Shown here piece by piece: positions 23,391-33,775 of a stretch of 64,000 bases of DNA. The translations under genes and the position numbers were made by a program. The DNA lies in the NCBI RefSeq assembly GCF_964656455.1, contig NC_135718.1, forward strand, positions 23,510,449 to 23,574,448, read 5' to 3'. This stretch comes from Halichoerus grypus (lineage: Eukaryota; Chordata; Mammalia; Carnivora; Phocidae). The notes under the pieces are model-generated. The model ran no database searches. It was not told the DNA's origin and saw only the letters and a program-made list of their open reading frames with translations. How positions within the stretch are numbered: position 1 is the stretch's first letter; every line of letters begins with the position of its first letter.

Positions 23391-23754
23391 AGCCATCACC
23401 CAACATTCATTTAGGGACTAAAGATAACACTCCTTTCTGGTAGGGAGGATGTGGCTGAAAGAGTGAAAATAAGAAAATGGGAACACCTGGAAAATGTGAA
23501 TCTGAACATTTTCTTGTTTGGAATATTTAAGTTTTGTTTTTTGTTTTTTTTTTCCCAAGTATATTTTTGATAAAATCTGAAACCTTTACTTTACCTCTAA
23601 GCCAATGCATGATGTGGTCTTTTCCTCTCTTACCAGCTATATTTCATGCTATGTAATTGATAGTTTGTGAACTCATAATTCAACAGTCAACACACATAGC
23701 AATTGCATATGAGTTATTCAAACCCTAGTTATAGTGACAAATCTCTGTATGTGG
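23391..23754. other. No gene or repeat recognised
   Basis: A T-rich run lies at 23531-23551. Nothing else identifiable. Confidence 0.5.
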
Positions 23755-23872
23755 AACAGACATATATTGAACTCTTACTATGTGCTAAGTCAAAGAAATT
23801 CAAGAATGATTATGACATGGCCCCCACTCTCAAGCTGTCAAGTAGAAAGGATGAACACGTAAGTGCTTAGAG
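23755..23872 (-). mobile_element. LINE-2 3' end
   Basis: 'attgaactcttactatgtgc' and 'ggcccccactctcaagctgt' form the reversed L2 terminus. Confidence 0.6.
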
Positions 23873-23975
23873 TACAGATTGATAAGCACAGTCTAGAGAA
23901 ATATAAATATTTATAGAAAGAACATTGGCATTTAGCGCACTTACCTGTTTTAATGCAGAAAGAATATATAATGTG

Positions 23976-24030
23976 TATGATAGTGTGATAGTGTGATAAT
24001 GTATTGATAGTATGATAATGTATTGATATT
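23976..24030. repeat. Short tandem array of GATAGTGT/GATAATGTATT units
   Basis: tgatagtgtgatagtgtgat, then two copies of a ~20-base unit gataatgtattgatagtat/gataatgtattgatatt. Confidence 0.8.
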
Positions 24031-24195
24031 GGTTCATTAATTGTAACAAATGTACCATACTAATATGAGATGTGAGTAATAGGGGCACTGTGTGGAGGAA
24101 CTCTGTAGTATCTTGGAACTCTGTAGTATCTTTGCAATTTTTCTATAAATCTGGAACTGTTCTAAAATTTTAGAAAATATTTTTAAAAACAAGTC
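24031..24195 (+). mobile_element. L1M-type 3' UTR end
   Basis: 'taacaaatgtaccatactaa', 'gtaataggggcactgtgtgg', 'tttttctataaatctggaac' and 'tgttctaaaattttagaaaa' follow the 3' end of an old L1M. It contains a perfect 18-bp tandem duplication (ggaactctgtagtatctt) at 24097-24132. Confidence 0.75.
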
Positions 24196-24589
24196 AGAAA
24201 AATACTTTGATGTTATTTTTATTTCCTCCACTTTGAAGCTGTGAAAACAGAGACTATGAAAAGCTTGAGGCTTACCAAGGTCAAATAGCAATTGAGAAGC
24301 AAGACTGTGACCCGAGTCCGGTCTCATTGTACTTTAATGCTGACATTTGAGTTATTTTCCTAAAAAGAATCTCCCTTGAGAATCCACAAGTTCTAATAGA
24401 ACAGCGAGAGTCCCCAATGGATGAGCTCATTTCTCTTGGATGCTGCCCCTCGTGTTTTAGGTGACAAAAGACATACACTGAGCCTTAGGAATAGATGCTA
24501 GGAAATGCTAGGAAAGCCCAGCCAGAGTAATTTATAAAAGAAATAAACATTTACAACAACAAAGCTCAGAGCATTTAAAGCATACTTCT
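24196..24589. other. No gene or repeat recognised
   Basis: 'gaaaacagagactatgaaaagcttgagg' to 'aagactgtgacc' at 24241-24312 may be a reversed MIR scrap. Nothing firm. Confidence 0.4.
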
Positions 24590-24725
24590 TGCTATTAGCT
24601 GTTTGCAAAGACCATAAACTCCACGAGAACTCTGAAATGCAGACTGTGACTTATAACCCTGATAGTATTCCACACTGATTACATATTGGAGGTACTTAAG
24701 AATATTCATTGATTGAATACATCCA
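24590..24725 (+). mobile_element. LINE-2 3' end
   Basis: 'gaccataaactccacgagaa', 'tattccacactgattacata' and 'attcattgattgaatac' follow the terminal ~120 bases of L2. Confidence 0.65.
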
Positions 24726-25079
24726 TCCTAAGTACCATAATTGGTAAATCAAAGATTCAAACGGACAGTGAGAGAAAACAGACTGAAGTCCACAGACACT
24801 TTTTCTATCAGCGATAACTCATGCTTCGATTCCGTTGGCCTCCTTGTCCCTTTCTCATACACTGAGGCAGGTTGCTGCCACATTATAAATAAAATCCACT
24901 TATAATTTTTCAGAAAATGATGCTTTTTTATTTTCTGTAAAAAGCCAGGAAATCAATTTTATTTTGTGCTTCAGAGCATCAAGGGCTCCTCTTGGGACAC
25001 TGCCTGCTTGAAGTAGCTGCCCTCTCGATGCCTCTCTGGCCATTCCTGTAAAAAGGAGTAGCTTTTTCTGTGGATTCTA
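24726..25079. other. No gene or repeat recognised
   Basis: AT-rich sequence. Nothing identifiable. Confidence 0.45.
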
Positions 25080-25270
25080 TGAACAATCATTTTCTGATTG
25101 ACCATTCTGTGCCAGGCTCCAGGGTGGGTACCAGAAATATAATGGTGAAAAAGACACAGCTTCTCCTTCACAAAAGGCAGCTTTTTGTAGGACAAAAAAG
25201 GGAAGTTGTGGGACAAACAGATAATCACAGGTGATGCACAAATAATGATATAAGTATCATCCTGACCAAT
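25080..25270 (-). mobile_element. LINE-2 3' region
   Basis: 'gaccattctgtgccaggctc', 'gggtaccagaaatataatgg' and 'gaaaaagacacagcttctcc' match the reversed L2 end. Probably the same element as 25800-26225. Confidence 0.65.
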
Positions 25271-25799
25271 GCCCTGTGGGGTGGGGGTCCTCTCTCTTCT
25301 GCGCCTGTGATGAAATGCAACTGAGAGACATAAGAGTCAGAAAAATGAAGAATTTTAAAAACTCATGTTTAATAATAAAAAAAGTCCTAAAACTGCAGGC
25401 CTACACCCATGTTTACAGTGGAGGAGGGAGCAGAACAGACATGTGGCTTCTGCAGAGAAGTAAACCCTGAAAAGACAGAGGGCAAAAGAATGATTGACCC
25501 ACACACGTTCTGTTTCTTCTCTCTTCTTCACCAATCACGTCAGTACACGCTTCTCTTCTAGGACAGCGTGAGTGAGGCAATAGAGAGATGAGAACACCAT
25601 TCCAGTGAGTGGAGAGTGAGGAGAGGACACGGAAGGGAAGATTAAGCAGAGGAAGCCACAGTGACATTGTGCCGAGAATGATGAATGGTAGTTAGAGAGG
25701 GGGATGGGGAGTAAGACCTCATCATACAATGCTTTTCGGTCATGTTAAGAATGTTTTCCCCTCATCTCCTAAATGTAACTATAACTTATGATTGGGAAC
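25271..25799. other. Possible L2 interior; no gene
   Basis: GA-rich, lacking distinct landmarks. Its position between two collinear L2 pieces suggests decayed L2 of the same insertion. Frames at 25276-25470 and 25413-25729 are not recognisable proteins. Confidence 0.4.
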
Positions 25800-26225
25800 A
25801 GGGTGTACATCTATCTGATTTGCATTTTAAAAGTAGTTCTTTGATAAAAGAATAGAAAAATCTGACTTTTTCCCGTGGCCCAGTGAGAAATCATGGCGGT
25901 TTGTATCAGAGTGATGACTGTCAAGAGCAAGAACATTTGTCATATTTAAAAATTGGTTGTGGGGGAAATAGGAAGACTAGTTTATTGAATGTGGGAAGGG
26001 CGGTGAGGTCAAGGAAAGTACTGAGGATGACACCCAGGATTCTAGTCTACACAACAAGGTGAATGGGAGTTCCACTTACCAAAAGAGGGACCCTGGATGA
26101 GGAGTGGGAGGAAAGGTATGAACTTTGTTTCAAACTGTTTCATTGTAAGTGCCTTATAATATCCAAGGAAGATGGGAGGCAGGCAATGGGGTTATATGTA
26201 TGCATCAGGATCTTGGAGGAGTGAC
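25800..26225 (-). mobile_element. LINE-2, upstream part of 3' region
   Basis: 'gaatgtgggaagggcggtga', 'gatgacacccaggattctag' and 'gaccctggatgaggagtggg' keep the order of the reversed L2 3' UTR further from the terminus. Confidence 0.6.
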
Positions 26226-26878
26226 TGTTGCTTCTTGTTATGACTAATTTTGGGTTTGCCTTGCCATCCCCTATATGGCTTCCCTGTTTTTTCATCACCT
26301 GTGTAACCAATCAATATATTGCATTTTCTTTGACCTGAGTATCTACAGTGGTATCTGTTTTCATGACTGGACCCTGACTGAGGGTCCAGTTTGAGAACAG
26401 TGGTGTCCCCACAAAAAAATGAAGAAAGCTGGAAAAAAAGACACTGAGAAAGTTCAAGAAGAGAATGAAAACCTGAAGTGTTTGGTGTCATAGGAAGCAA
26501 GAGAAAGTGCTATTTCACTATGGCAGTATGCAAATATATTAAATGCTGATGAGGTATGAAAGTCTCCTGAACTTGATAACTTGGACACCACGTTAGCATT
26601 GACAGATCTGGTATAATGGTGAGTGTGGAAGTCAGACTTAGAGTGGGTAGAAGAAGGGCATGAAGAGAAGGCAAGAGGATGAACATATTCCTTCAACTAT
26701 TGAGTAGTTTAATTATAAAAGGAGAGAAGGAGAGAGACTGAGATTGAGGGAGAGATGATGGAGAGAGAGAGAGAGGGAGAATGAGCGGGCTATGGTGTCT
26801 GTGAGGGTTTGTTTGGCTATTTGTGTTCAGTTTACTTCATTTAGTTTGGTTTATTGGTTTGATGGCTGATTCGTTTTG
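26226..26878. other. No gene; GA-rich tract
   Basis: A GA-rich low-complexity tract lies at 26716-26790. The 102-codon complement frame 26192-26500 and the frame 26454-26696 show no domain. Confidence 0.5.
26716..26790. repeat. GA-rich low-complexity tract
   Basis: Dense gagagagaga stretches broken by tgat and tgag. Confidence 0.85.
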
Positions 26879-27352
26879 TTTGCTGCTGTGAAAAATTACC
26901 ACAAACTAAATTAATTAATTACCAAACACTTAAACTAACAAACTACCACAAGTGTAAACAACACAAATTTATTTACATCTGACAAGGGTATCACCAGGCT
27001 AAGATCAAGGTGTCTACAGGGCTCTGCTTCTTTCTGGAGGCTCTAGGCAGAATTTGTTTCTTGCCTTTTCCCTTTCTTGCTCACAGTTCCCTTTCTCCAT
27101 CTTCAAAGCCAGCAAATCCAAATGGAGTCCTTCTCACAATGTATCACCCTGGTCTCTTCTTCTGCCTTACTTGTCCACTTTCAAGAACACTTGCAACACA
27201 GCAGGCCTACCTGGATAATCCAGGACAAACTTTCTATTTCAAGGTGAGCTAATTACTAACTTGAATTCCAGTTGCCATGTAAACTAATACATTCACAGGT
27301 TTCAGAGATTAGAGTGTGAATATTTTGGGGGGACATTATTCTGCCTCTTACA
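26879..27352 (-). mobile_element. MLT1-type solo LTR
   Basis: Read reversed, it starts TGTAAGAGGCAGAATAATGTC (27352) and ends near 'gtggtaatttttcacagcagc' (26879). Inside, 'ccaaatggagtccttctcac' and 'gatcaaggtgtctacagggc' are in the MLT1 order. The 26897-26950 part holds a local duplication of 'taccacaa'. An A-run (27352-27369) adjoins it. Confidence 0.75.
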
Positions 27353-29217
27353 AAAAAAAAAAAAAAAAATATGCGCCAGATATAAATGCTGCTGAGTTCT
27401 TAAAAGGAAGAGATTAGAAATACAAGAAAGAAGGTAATGACAGGGCGAGGTCCCCTTCATCTAAAAAGTAATCCAGTACCTACTAGGATACAATTTCTGA
27501 GCACAAGGCGTGAGGGACAGGAATGCTCTCATTTGAAGCTTTCTCTTTTCTTCATGAAATGTGGAGTTAAGCCATTGCTTGAAGGAGAGAAGGTAGAGGG
27601 GAAGACTCTGGCCATCTGAGGGGAGTGGAGAAGGTATGGGGCCACCATGAGAAGTGAGAGAGATGGCTACAGAAGCAGAAGTGTTCTGAATGTCTAATAG
27701 CAGATTCCAAACATCACAACCAGAATGATAATTTTCCATGATCCCTTTTAAGTTCAACATTTACTTTTTACATAAATCAACCTAAGTTATATTAAAGTTC
27801 ATCTTAACTTTGTGAGTGGCTGATACGACAGTTACCTTTCTAGAGAAAGTTCAGTGGCATTGGAGGGACATAAATGATGCCACGTAATTATAAAAACTGA
27901 AATGAACAAAAGAAAGAAACAAACAAATGTGCAGGAGAAGGAAGCCTGGAAAAGGGAAGACTGGAGTTTCATTTTTAATTTTTACTCTGAGCAACTCAGG
28001 TTCCAGAGATCTGAGCATCCTGAAATAGTACAGAAATGCTTTCTTTGGGAATCCAAGAGAAGGTGTCAGAATGGAAGCTTCCCTGGGGTCTCTCCTTATT
28101 TGTTCCCCAGCACTCTCCCTCTTCCCCCCGCTGAACTTTCCTGTTCTACCCTTCACTTTCAGAAGCGGTGAGGCCCCCACTGGCTGTGCTGGCTTGAAAG
28201 CTGTTACTGCAGTTCTTGATCATGGACATGAAATTTACCTAAAAACCCAAATCCATAAAACAGGCTTGGCCTGCAATCCTCATAAATAGCACTGAACAAT
28301 ATAAGCTGCACGCTACTGAATCTTTCATCTAAGGGAGAATAAATTGTTTCAGTACCAGGACCCCGGAAAGAGAAGGGAGAAAAGAAGGTATTTGAACAGA
28401 AACCTGACAAAAGTTCCTTTGATACCATTCCCGCTGACACCCTGGGCAAGATGTTCCTGGTGTAAGACAGATCACAAAATGCATTAAGAGATATTATGCT
28501 GTACCCTCCAATTAGTATCACTGGTCTCCCTTTGCTAGCTCACTGTCCAAAAAATTAATTTTATTGTTTCCAGAACTTTGAACAAACTCATATAATCCTT
28601 TAAGCAGATGTACGAGGCATTAAAAACCGTAATCACATTACTTCAAAGCCATAATTTAAAAGTTTGGTCCTCGTTCTAGGTCTACCATTGATTTCTAAGA
28701 GAAACACACTTCAGATCTGATATAAGCCCTAATAAATTACCAGCTTTAAGCAAAATAAGTTTAGCTTCCCATAAAGAATAAAATGGGGTTTTATTGTGAG
28801 AAAAGGGGAAGACTAAATGATTGTAAATTTGTATTGCGTTTTTATAACCACTTGGGTTTGAAGTCAAATATAATTTGACATTTTATTGATATTTCCAGTG
28901 TTTAAAGCTGACAAGAAGTACATTAAATTTTACCATGTAAATCTGATATGACAATAAAAAGCCTTCCACACTTCTCCTTGGAATTGTTGCAGTAAAATGA
29001 AATAAGGAGTACTATCAAGAAAATGATTTTTTTTTCCCTTCTGGAAAACTTTTTTTAAGAAAAGATGTCAGGAGTGAAGATATCCTCTTTTTCTATTGGA
29101 TTAGACTTTTCCTCCCAAGTGGTAACTCTCCTAACACTTTTGAGTAAGCCCCAAGATGGGCCTTATGCCTCTGATTCTATTGCTCTTCTGACAATAATGG
29201 TGATTCTAACAGTCTGT
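27353..29217. other. No gene; possible conserved block at 28560-28970
   Basis: No interspersed repeat recognised over 1.8 kb. The frames at 27461-27760, 27851-28180 and 28204-28521 (about 100 codons each) show no domain and lie in non-repetitive DNA. Confidence 0.4.
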
Positions 29218-29326
29218 ACCATTTTCCTAGGGCTGCTGTAACAAAGTAGCACAAACTGGGTGGGTTAAAACAACAGAGACTTCCAGTCTTACAGTTCTGG
29301 AGCTAGAAGTCCAAAATAAAGATGTC
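29218..29326 (-). mobile_element. MLT1-type LTR, first part, split by insertion
   Basis: 'ttttcctagggctgctgtaa', 'gggtgggttaaaacaacaga' and 'gttctggagctagaagtcca' are the reversed 3' end of an MLT1 LTR. The pattern breaks at 'gatgtc' (29326) and resumes at 30229. Confidence 0.85.
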
Positions 29327-29644
29327 GTGTCCCATATTTTCACCATAAGCATCTTTGCTGTAGACATCTTTGCTGCAAGAATTTGTGCAGCAAACATGTT
29401 CATTGTATAACTAATTGGCCATAACGCAATTTTGCTACAGAAGATAAAAAAAATGACTGGTTGACTGTTGAATTTGACAGTTTAGCTTCATCAACTGGTA
29501 ACAATCTGTTTCATGTCTCCATTGGAATAGTGCTCCTGTTTTTCTATGATATAAATCTTAGCCCTTGTGATGGTCTATACAATGGCCTAGTTTTGAGCCT
29601 ACATTTCCCACAGAATTTTGGAATGTCCATCAGTGGACATGTGG

Positions 29645-29770
29645 CCAAGAACAAACAACACCGTGGAAGGCCTTCACAACGCAACACCAAGCCCAGTTAC
29701 AAATATGATCCCTAATATTTGGAAAAGGAGACCTATCTTAATTAAGGAAGAAATTTCAGCAATAAATAAA
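29645..29770 (+). pseudogene. Decayed MULE transposase fragment
   Basis: 42 codons open to a TAA at 29771. Residues fit the region just after the DDE domain of MULE transposases: RTNN, then VEG-x-HN, then IPNIWK and a lysine/glutamate-rich stretch. The downstream frame continues in broken pieces to about 29880. There is no start codon and no complete catalytic domain, so this is a fossil of the element's own gene. Confidence 0.55.
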
Positions 29771-29777
29771 TAAATAA
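29761..29777. repeat. (AAAT)n
   Basis: aataaataaataaataaa inside the MULE-like element. Confidence 0.85.
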
Positions 29778-30123
29778 AGTGTGATGCCAAATAAGGAGAC
29801 AAATGAACAGGTAAAAAAGAATGTATCATACTGAACAGAATAATGAGGGAAAGACTTTGCAGACAAGTGCTTAGGTACAATATACAAAATAAAGTCAGTT
29901 ATTTGCACAGTATTGCCATGAATCTATACTATACATTTTGAATGTACTCAAATATTTTATACTTTGCAATAAAGTCTTTTTAATTTTGTTATTCATTTAT
30001 GTCTCATTGTGTCATTTTTAGTGAATGTCCCCCTTTTATTTTTCATGATTTTATCTTTTTCAGCAAAATTGCCTTTTGGTCAATTAGTGACGTGACAAAA
30101 AAAGTAAAGTAAAAAATAAAAAA

Positions 30124-30165
30124 TAGAATAGAATAGAACAGAATAGAATAGAATAGAATAGAATA
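30124..30165. repeat. (GAATA)n microsatellite
   Basis: About eight GAATA units (one GAACA) within the right inverted repeat of the MULE-like element, explaining why that arm is longer than the left. Confidence 0.95.
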
Positions 30166-30228
30166 AATGTTTGCATCAGAAAATGCTTGTGGAGAAAATG
30201 CTTGTAGCAGAGATGCTTGAAGGAACAC

Positions 30229-30581
30229 TACAGCCATGCTCTCTCCAAGCCCTGAATAGACCCTTCCTTGACTACTTTCAGGTTCTGATGGTTTGCTAGT
30301 AGTCTCTGGTGTTCCTCGGCTAGTAGCCACACAACTCCAATCTTTGCCTTGCTTGTCACATGGCACTCTCCCAGTGTGTGTCTGTCCTCACACGGACATC
30401 TTTTTATGAGGACACCAGTCACACTGGAGTAGGGGTCCACCTTCATCTACTATGATCTCACTTCAACTCATCACATCTGCAAAGATGCTTTTTCCAAACA
30501 AGACCACATTCTGAGGTTCCAGGTATTGGGACCTCCAATCTTTCTTGGGGGGAAGGGGAGATGTAATTCAACTCTATCACA
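30229..30581 (-). mobile_element. MLT1-type LTR, second part
   Basis: Resumes with 'agccatgctctctccaagcc', then 'ggttctgatggtttgctag', 'ttttatgaggacaccagtca', 'ctcatcacatctgcaaagat' and ends 'gtaattcaactctatcaca', the complement of the TG start. Together with 29218-29326 it makes a full LTR. Confidence 0.85.
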
Positions 30582-31295
30582 ATCTTTATTTGACATTAAC
30601 AACACAAAGGTATGCACTGTCACAGAGCACACAGATCTGGCTCACACAGTGGTCTCTACACTAAACATGTTATCGTCAAGATGTTTCCAGTAAGTTATAC
30701 ATATTAAAAGCAGAATCTGGGTCTTATTGCACATGGTGTTCACATTCTATCTCACAACCACCCATTTGTTGCCACAGCAAAAACATTTGACATTGATGAA
30801 ATTAAACATAAAGGCAGAATGCAATATAATATAGTTACAGCAGAATCAGTCAGGACATAAGACCTAGAAGGACTGAGCAGGATCAAAAATTGCACTTACG
30901 TCTAACTAAGTACAAAAGTCTTACTACAGCCTTTCCATCAAGAACAATAAATCCTCCATCCTGGATAGAGGACTCCCCCAGTGAAATCTGACTTCTAGGC
31001 GAGTAACAAATTATCTTTCAATATAAGTGTATTTCATGCAGTATTTGTTTATCTGAACTCAACATTTAATTGGCTTCCTGTATTTGACCTTGCTAAATCT
31101 GGCAACACTATCCATGATGCTCTTATTGCCTATTAAGTGTTTTTTCAGCTATTTTCCCGGTGTCATGGTGGATTGTGGGTGACACAGTAAAGGGGCACAT
31201 AGAAGAATAAGCATACACTAGGTTCACTCATCTTTTCCAATGTTTCACTACAAAAGTCTCACATTTACCAAGGTTGAGAATGGAAATACAAAAGT
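30582..31295. other. No gene or repeat recognised
   Basis: Non-repetitive. On the minus strand an AATAAA-like motif (complement of 30588-30593) lies at its edge, but no open frame of note and no exon structure support a 3' UTR. Confidence 0.4.
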
Positions 31296-31390
31296 GTGTC
31301 TGTGTGAGCATGTGTGTGTGTGTGTGTATATATATACACACACACACATTTATGTGTATATGTATATGTATAATATGTGTATATTATGAA
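31296..31390. repeat. Compound TG/TA/CA microsatellite
   Basis: gtgtgtgtgtgtgtgtatat, then atatacacacacacac, then variant TATG units. The (TG)n-(TA)n-(CA)n order makes it self-complementary. Confidence 0.9.
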
Positions 31391-31430
31391 TTTATACCTT
31401 TACATAAATGTATGGCATGTGTATGTATAT

Positions 31431-31832
31431 TGTACTGAACTGTGTCCGCCAAAATTCATAAGTTGATTTGCCCCAGTGTGACTGTATATGGAGACAGGGC
31501 CTTTAAGGGGGTAATTCAGGCTAAATGAGATGTAAAGGTTGGGGCTCCAAAAAAAAAAAAATGGTTTGGGGCTCTAATCCCATAGGACTGGTATCCTTAG
31601 AGGAAGAGACCCTAGAGAGCTTTCTCTCTCCACACACACAGAAAGGAAAGACCATGTGCAAACACAAAGAGAAGACAACCATGTGCAACTAGGAAGAAAA
31701 GTTTTCCCAGAAACCAACTTTGGTAGCACCTGATCTTGGACTTTCAGCTTCCAGATCTATAAGAAAGTAAACAACTGTGTTTAAGCTACCCAGTCTGTAG
31801 TATTTTATTATGGCAGCCCAAGCAGACTAGCA
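31431..31832 (+). mobile_element. MLT1-type solo LTR
   Basis: Starts tgtactgaactgtgtccgcc and ends 'ggcagcccaagcagactagca'. 'aaaattcataagttgatttg', 'ccttagaggaagagacccta', 'gatcttggactttcagcttc' and 'taagctacccagtctgtagt' are in MLT1 order. Its left edge is next to the compound microsatellite. Confidence 0.85.
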
Positions 31833-31885
31833 CTATATATAATTTTATACACACACACACATGCATATAAATGTGTGTATGAGTA
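31833..31885. repeat. CA/TATG microsatellite
   Basis: tatatataat, then acacacacacacac, then atgtgtgtatgag. Confidence 0.85.
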
Positions 31886-32736
31886 TATGGTGGTGTATGA
31901 CCAAGAAAAAGTTCAGTATTGCTCTGAAACAAATGGATATTACCTATTTTATTTTCAACATTAGTAGTGGCCATCAGAAAGACTTCTGGGAATTTTTCAA
32001 AAAATTAGGTCTACATGCAATGTTTTAAGCTTAAAAAGTGCTTATTGATAATCAACAACATCAGTTTCTAATGTTTACTTGGAATTACCCATTTTCTGTA
32101 TGGCTATTTCTTCCGGTTGAGGACATGCCTTTTTGAATGCATTGCAAAATGTGAACATCATGATTTTGTCACCTTACTATGAATTTTGTGTTTACTTCAC
32201 ATGGGAAATCTATAATAATATACATTCAGTAGAGCCTTCACTGGAATAAATTGAAGAAGGATTTATTTGCACGTTTAACTGGAAGGACAAGATATAGAAA
32301 TTTGATTCAGCAGCTCTATGGTAGTGGCTTAGGACCTACTTTCCTTCTGCTAGCCTCCCCCTGGTCATCAAAAAGTGGCTCTCCACAACACCTGTAAGCA
32401 TAGGCTTCTTGTTCTACAACCCAAGAGAGAGAGACATGATGAGAAAAATCCCAAAGAATGAAAAAATCTTCCCTCCCCAGAAAACTTGAACAAACGTCAC
32501 TCAAATCTTGATAGTCCATGTCTGTATACACTCCTGTGACTGAACCAACAACTATGGCTGAAGGATTAGATCATCTGATTAGTTTCAACCTGAGTCTAGT
32601 TCCTTGACTCATAGCCCTAGACACAGAAAAACATTCAGCTTTGCCCAAATGCAAGAGCTACATGGGTAAATAATGTGCCCTGGTAACCCACAGCTTTCCT
32701 GAGGAGACATACTGAATTGCTTTTATTTCCTAAGAT
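31886..32736. other. No gene or repeat recognised
   Basis: Complement frames 32316-32531 and 32635-32817 show no domain. Confidence 0.5.
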
Positions 32737-32860
32737 TTTATTATGAGATATTTCAAACAAAAAAAAATTGAGAGTTACATTATGAACATCTGTATACCCA
32801 TCATGTAGATTGTACAACTGAAAATTTGTTATATTTGCTTTATGACATATCTAGCCATCT
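32737..32860 (-). mobile_element. L1M-type LINE fragment
   Basis: 'ttattatgagatatttcaaa', 'tgaacatctgtatacccatc' and 'ttgctttatgacatatctag' follow a familiar antisense L1M segment. A SINE inserted at its end. Confidence 0.55.
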
Positions 32861-32879
32861 CTCCATTGCATTAGGTTTT

Positions 32880-33085
32880 TTTTTTTTTTTTTTAAAGATT
32901 TTATTTATTTATTTGACAGAGAGGGAGAGAGACAGTGAGAGAGAGAACACAAGCAGGGGGAGTGGGAGAGGGAGAAGCAGGCTTCCCGCCGAGCAGGGAG
33001 CCCGATGCGGGACTCGATCCCAGGACTCTGGGATCATGACCTGAGCCGAAGGCAGACGCTTAACGACTGAGCCACCCAGGCGCCC
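32880..33085 (-). mobile_element. Young carnivore SINE with perfect 19-bp TSD
   Basis: T-run, aaagattttatttatttatt, near-consensus body, 'gacctgagccgaaggcagac', 'gcttaacgactgagccaccc' and 'aggcgcccc'. The flanks ctccattgcattaggtttt at 32861-32879 and 33086-33104 are identical. Many CpGs are intact, so it is a recent insertion. Confidence 0.97.
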
Positions 33086-33104
33086 CTCCATTGCATTAGG
33101 TTTT

Positions 33105-33529
33105 GATGATCATATAAAGGTATTGGTGCTTACAAAATCCAACATATTTCTAAAGTCAATTACATTTGTATGAGCTTAGAATGCATTTGTTCTCAAACTA
33201 CTCTCACAAGCTAAGTGAAGTTTGATCATCAAGCCACACATTTTGCATTCAAAGCTCAGAATTTTAAACCTCTGGAGGAGTAGTTTTGGGCATTGAAGTT
33301 CTGATTCTAGTGAATCATGTTTGGATAATTCTCCTGCAAATGGGAAGATTCGCTGTAGATCTTGCCATTTACATCAATTTTCTTTGATTGTCAATTCAAC
33401 ACGCCCGTGCTTTAAAAGGTGTCTAAACTTATTACAGCTTCCAATTTCTCAAAGTTCTACTTCTACAAAACTTGATCGCTTTTACTGATTCCAATGGGTT
33501 TCGTACATTTGTTCTTCCAAAGCACAATT
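33105..33529. other. No gene or repeat recognised
   Basis: Single-copy-looking sequence. Confidence 0.5.
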
Positions 33530-33700
33530 CAATTATCCCCTCCCTTCATAGTGCTCCCAGACTCCCACATTTAGCCCTAGGCTAATCTGTCCACCTTAGT
33601 GTAATTGTACATTTCTTTATGATAATATTTATCATGTCATAATTGCAATTATCTGCTTATGAGCCTGTCACCCTGACCACAGTATTTTTATTATCAAGCT
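33530..33700 (+). mobile_element. LINE-2 fragment
   Basis: 'tgtaattgtacatttcttta', 'atttatcatgtcataattgc' and 'ttatctgcttatgagcctgt' resemble the L2 3' end. Confidence 0.5.
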
Positions 33701-33775
33701 CCAATTTTGTGGTTTCTGTCCCATAGTGGGAAATCTATAAAGATTTGTAGAATTCAGTTTAAATCAAGAGATATA

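Larger units (their letters stand above)
29327..30228 (+). mobile_element. MULE-like (Mutator-type) DNA transposon remnant
   Basis: A 0.9-kb insertion splits the MLT1 LTR. Left 29340-29450 and right 30050-30228 are imperfect inverted repeats of one another: left 'agcatctttgctgtagacat' matches right-complement 'agcatctctgctacaagcat', and left 'actaattggccataacgcaa' matches 'actaattgaccaaaaggcaa'. One frame, 29645-29770, is open for 42 codons and encodes RTNNTVEGLHNA, then (12 residues later) PNIWK, then IKEE. This order is familiar from the C-terminal part of MULE-type transposases (RTNNxxEGxHN ... HPxIWK). A preceding WNVHQW in another frame (29619-29636) suits the same family after a frameshift. 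Stops and frameshifts make it inactive. No target duplication is clear. Ricksha is the mammalian MULE family I know of; identity is not verified. Confidence 0.65.

Noticed and set aside
30582..30620. AATAAA-like motif on minus strand as a gene 3' end
   Set aside because: No coding frame, splice sites or poly-T tract nearby; a single hexamer is expected by chance in AT-rich DNA.
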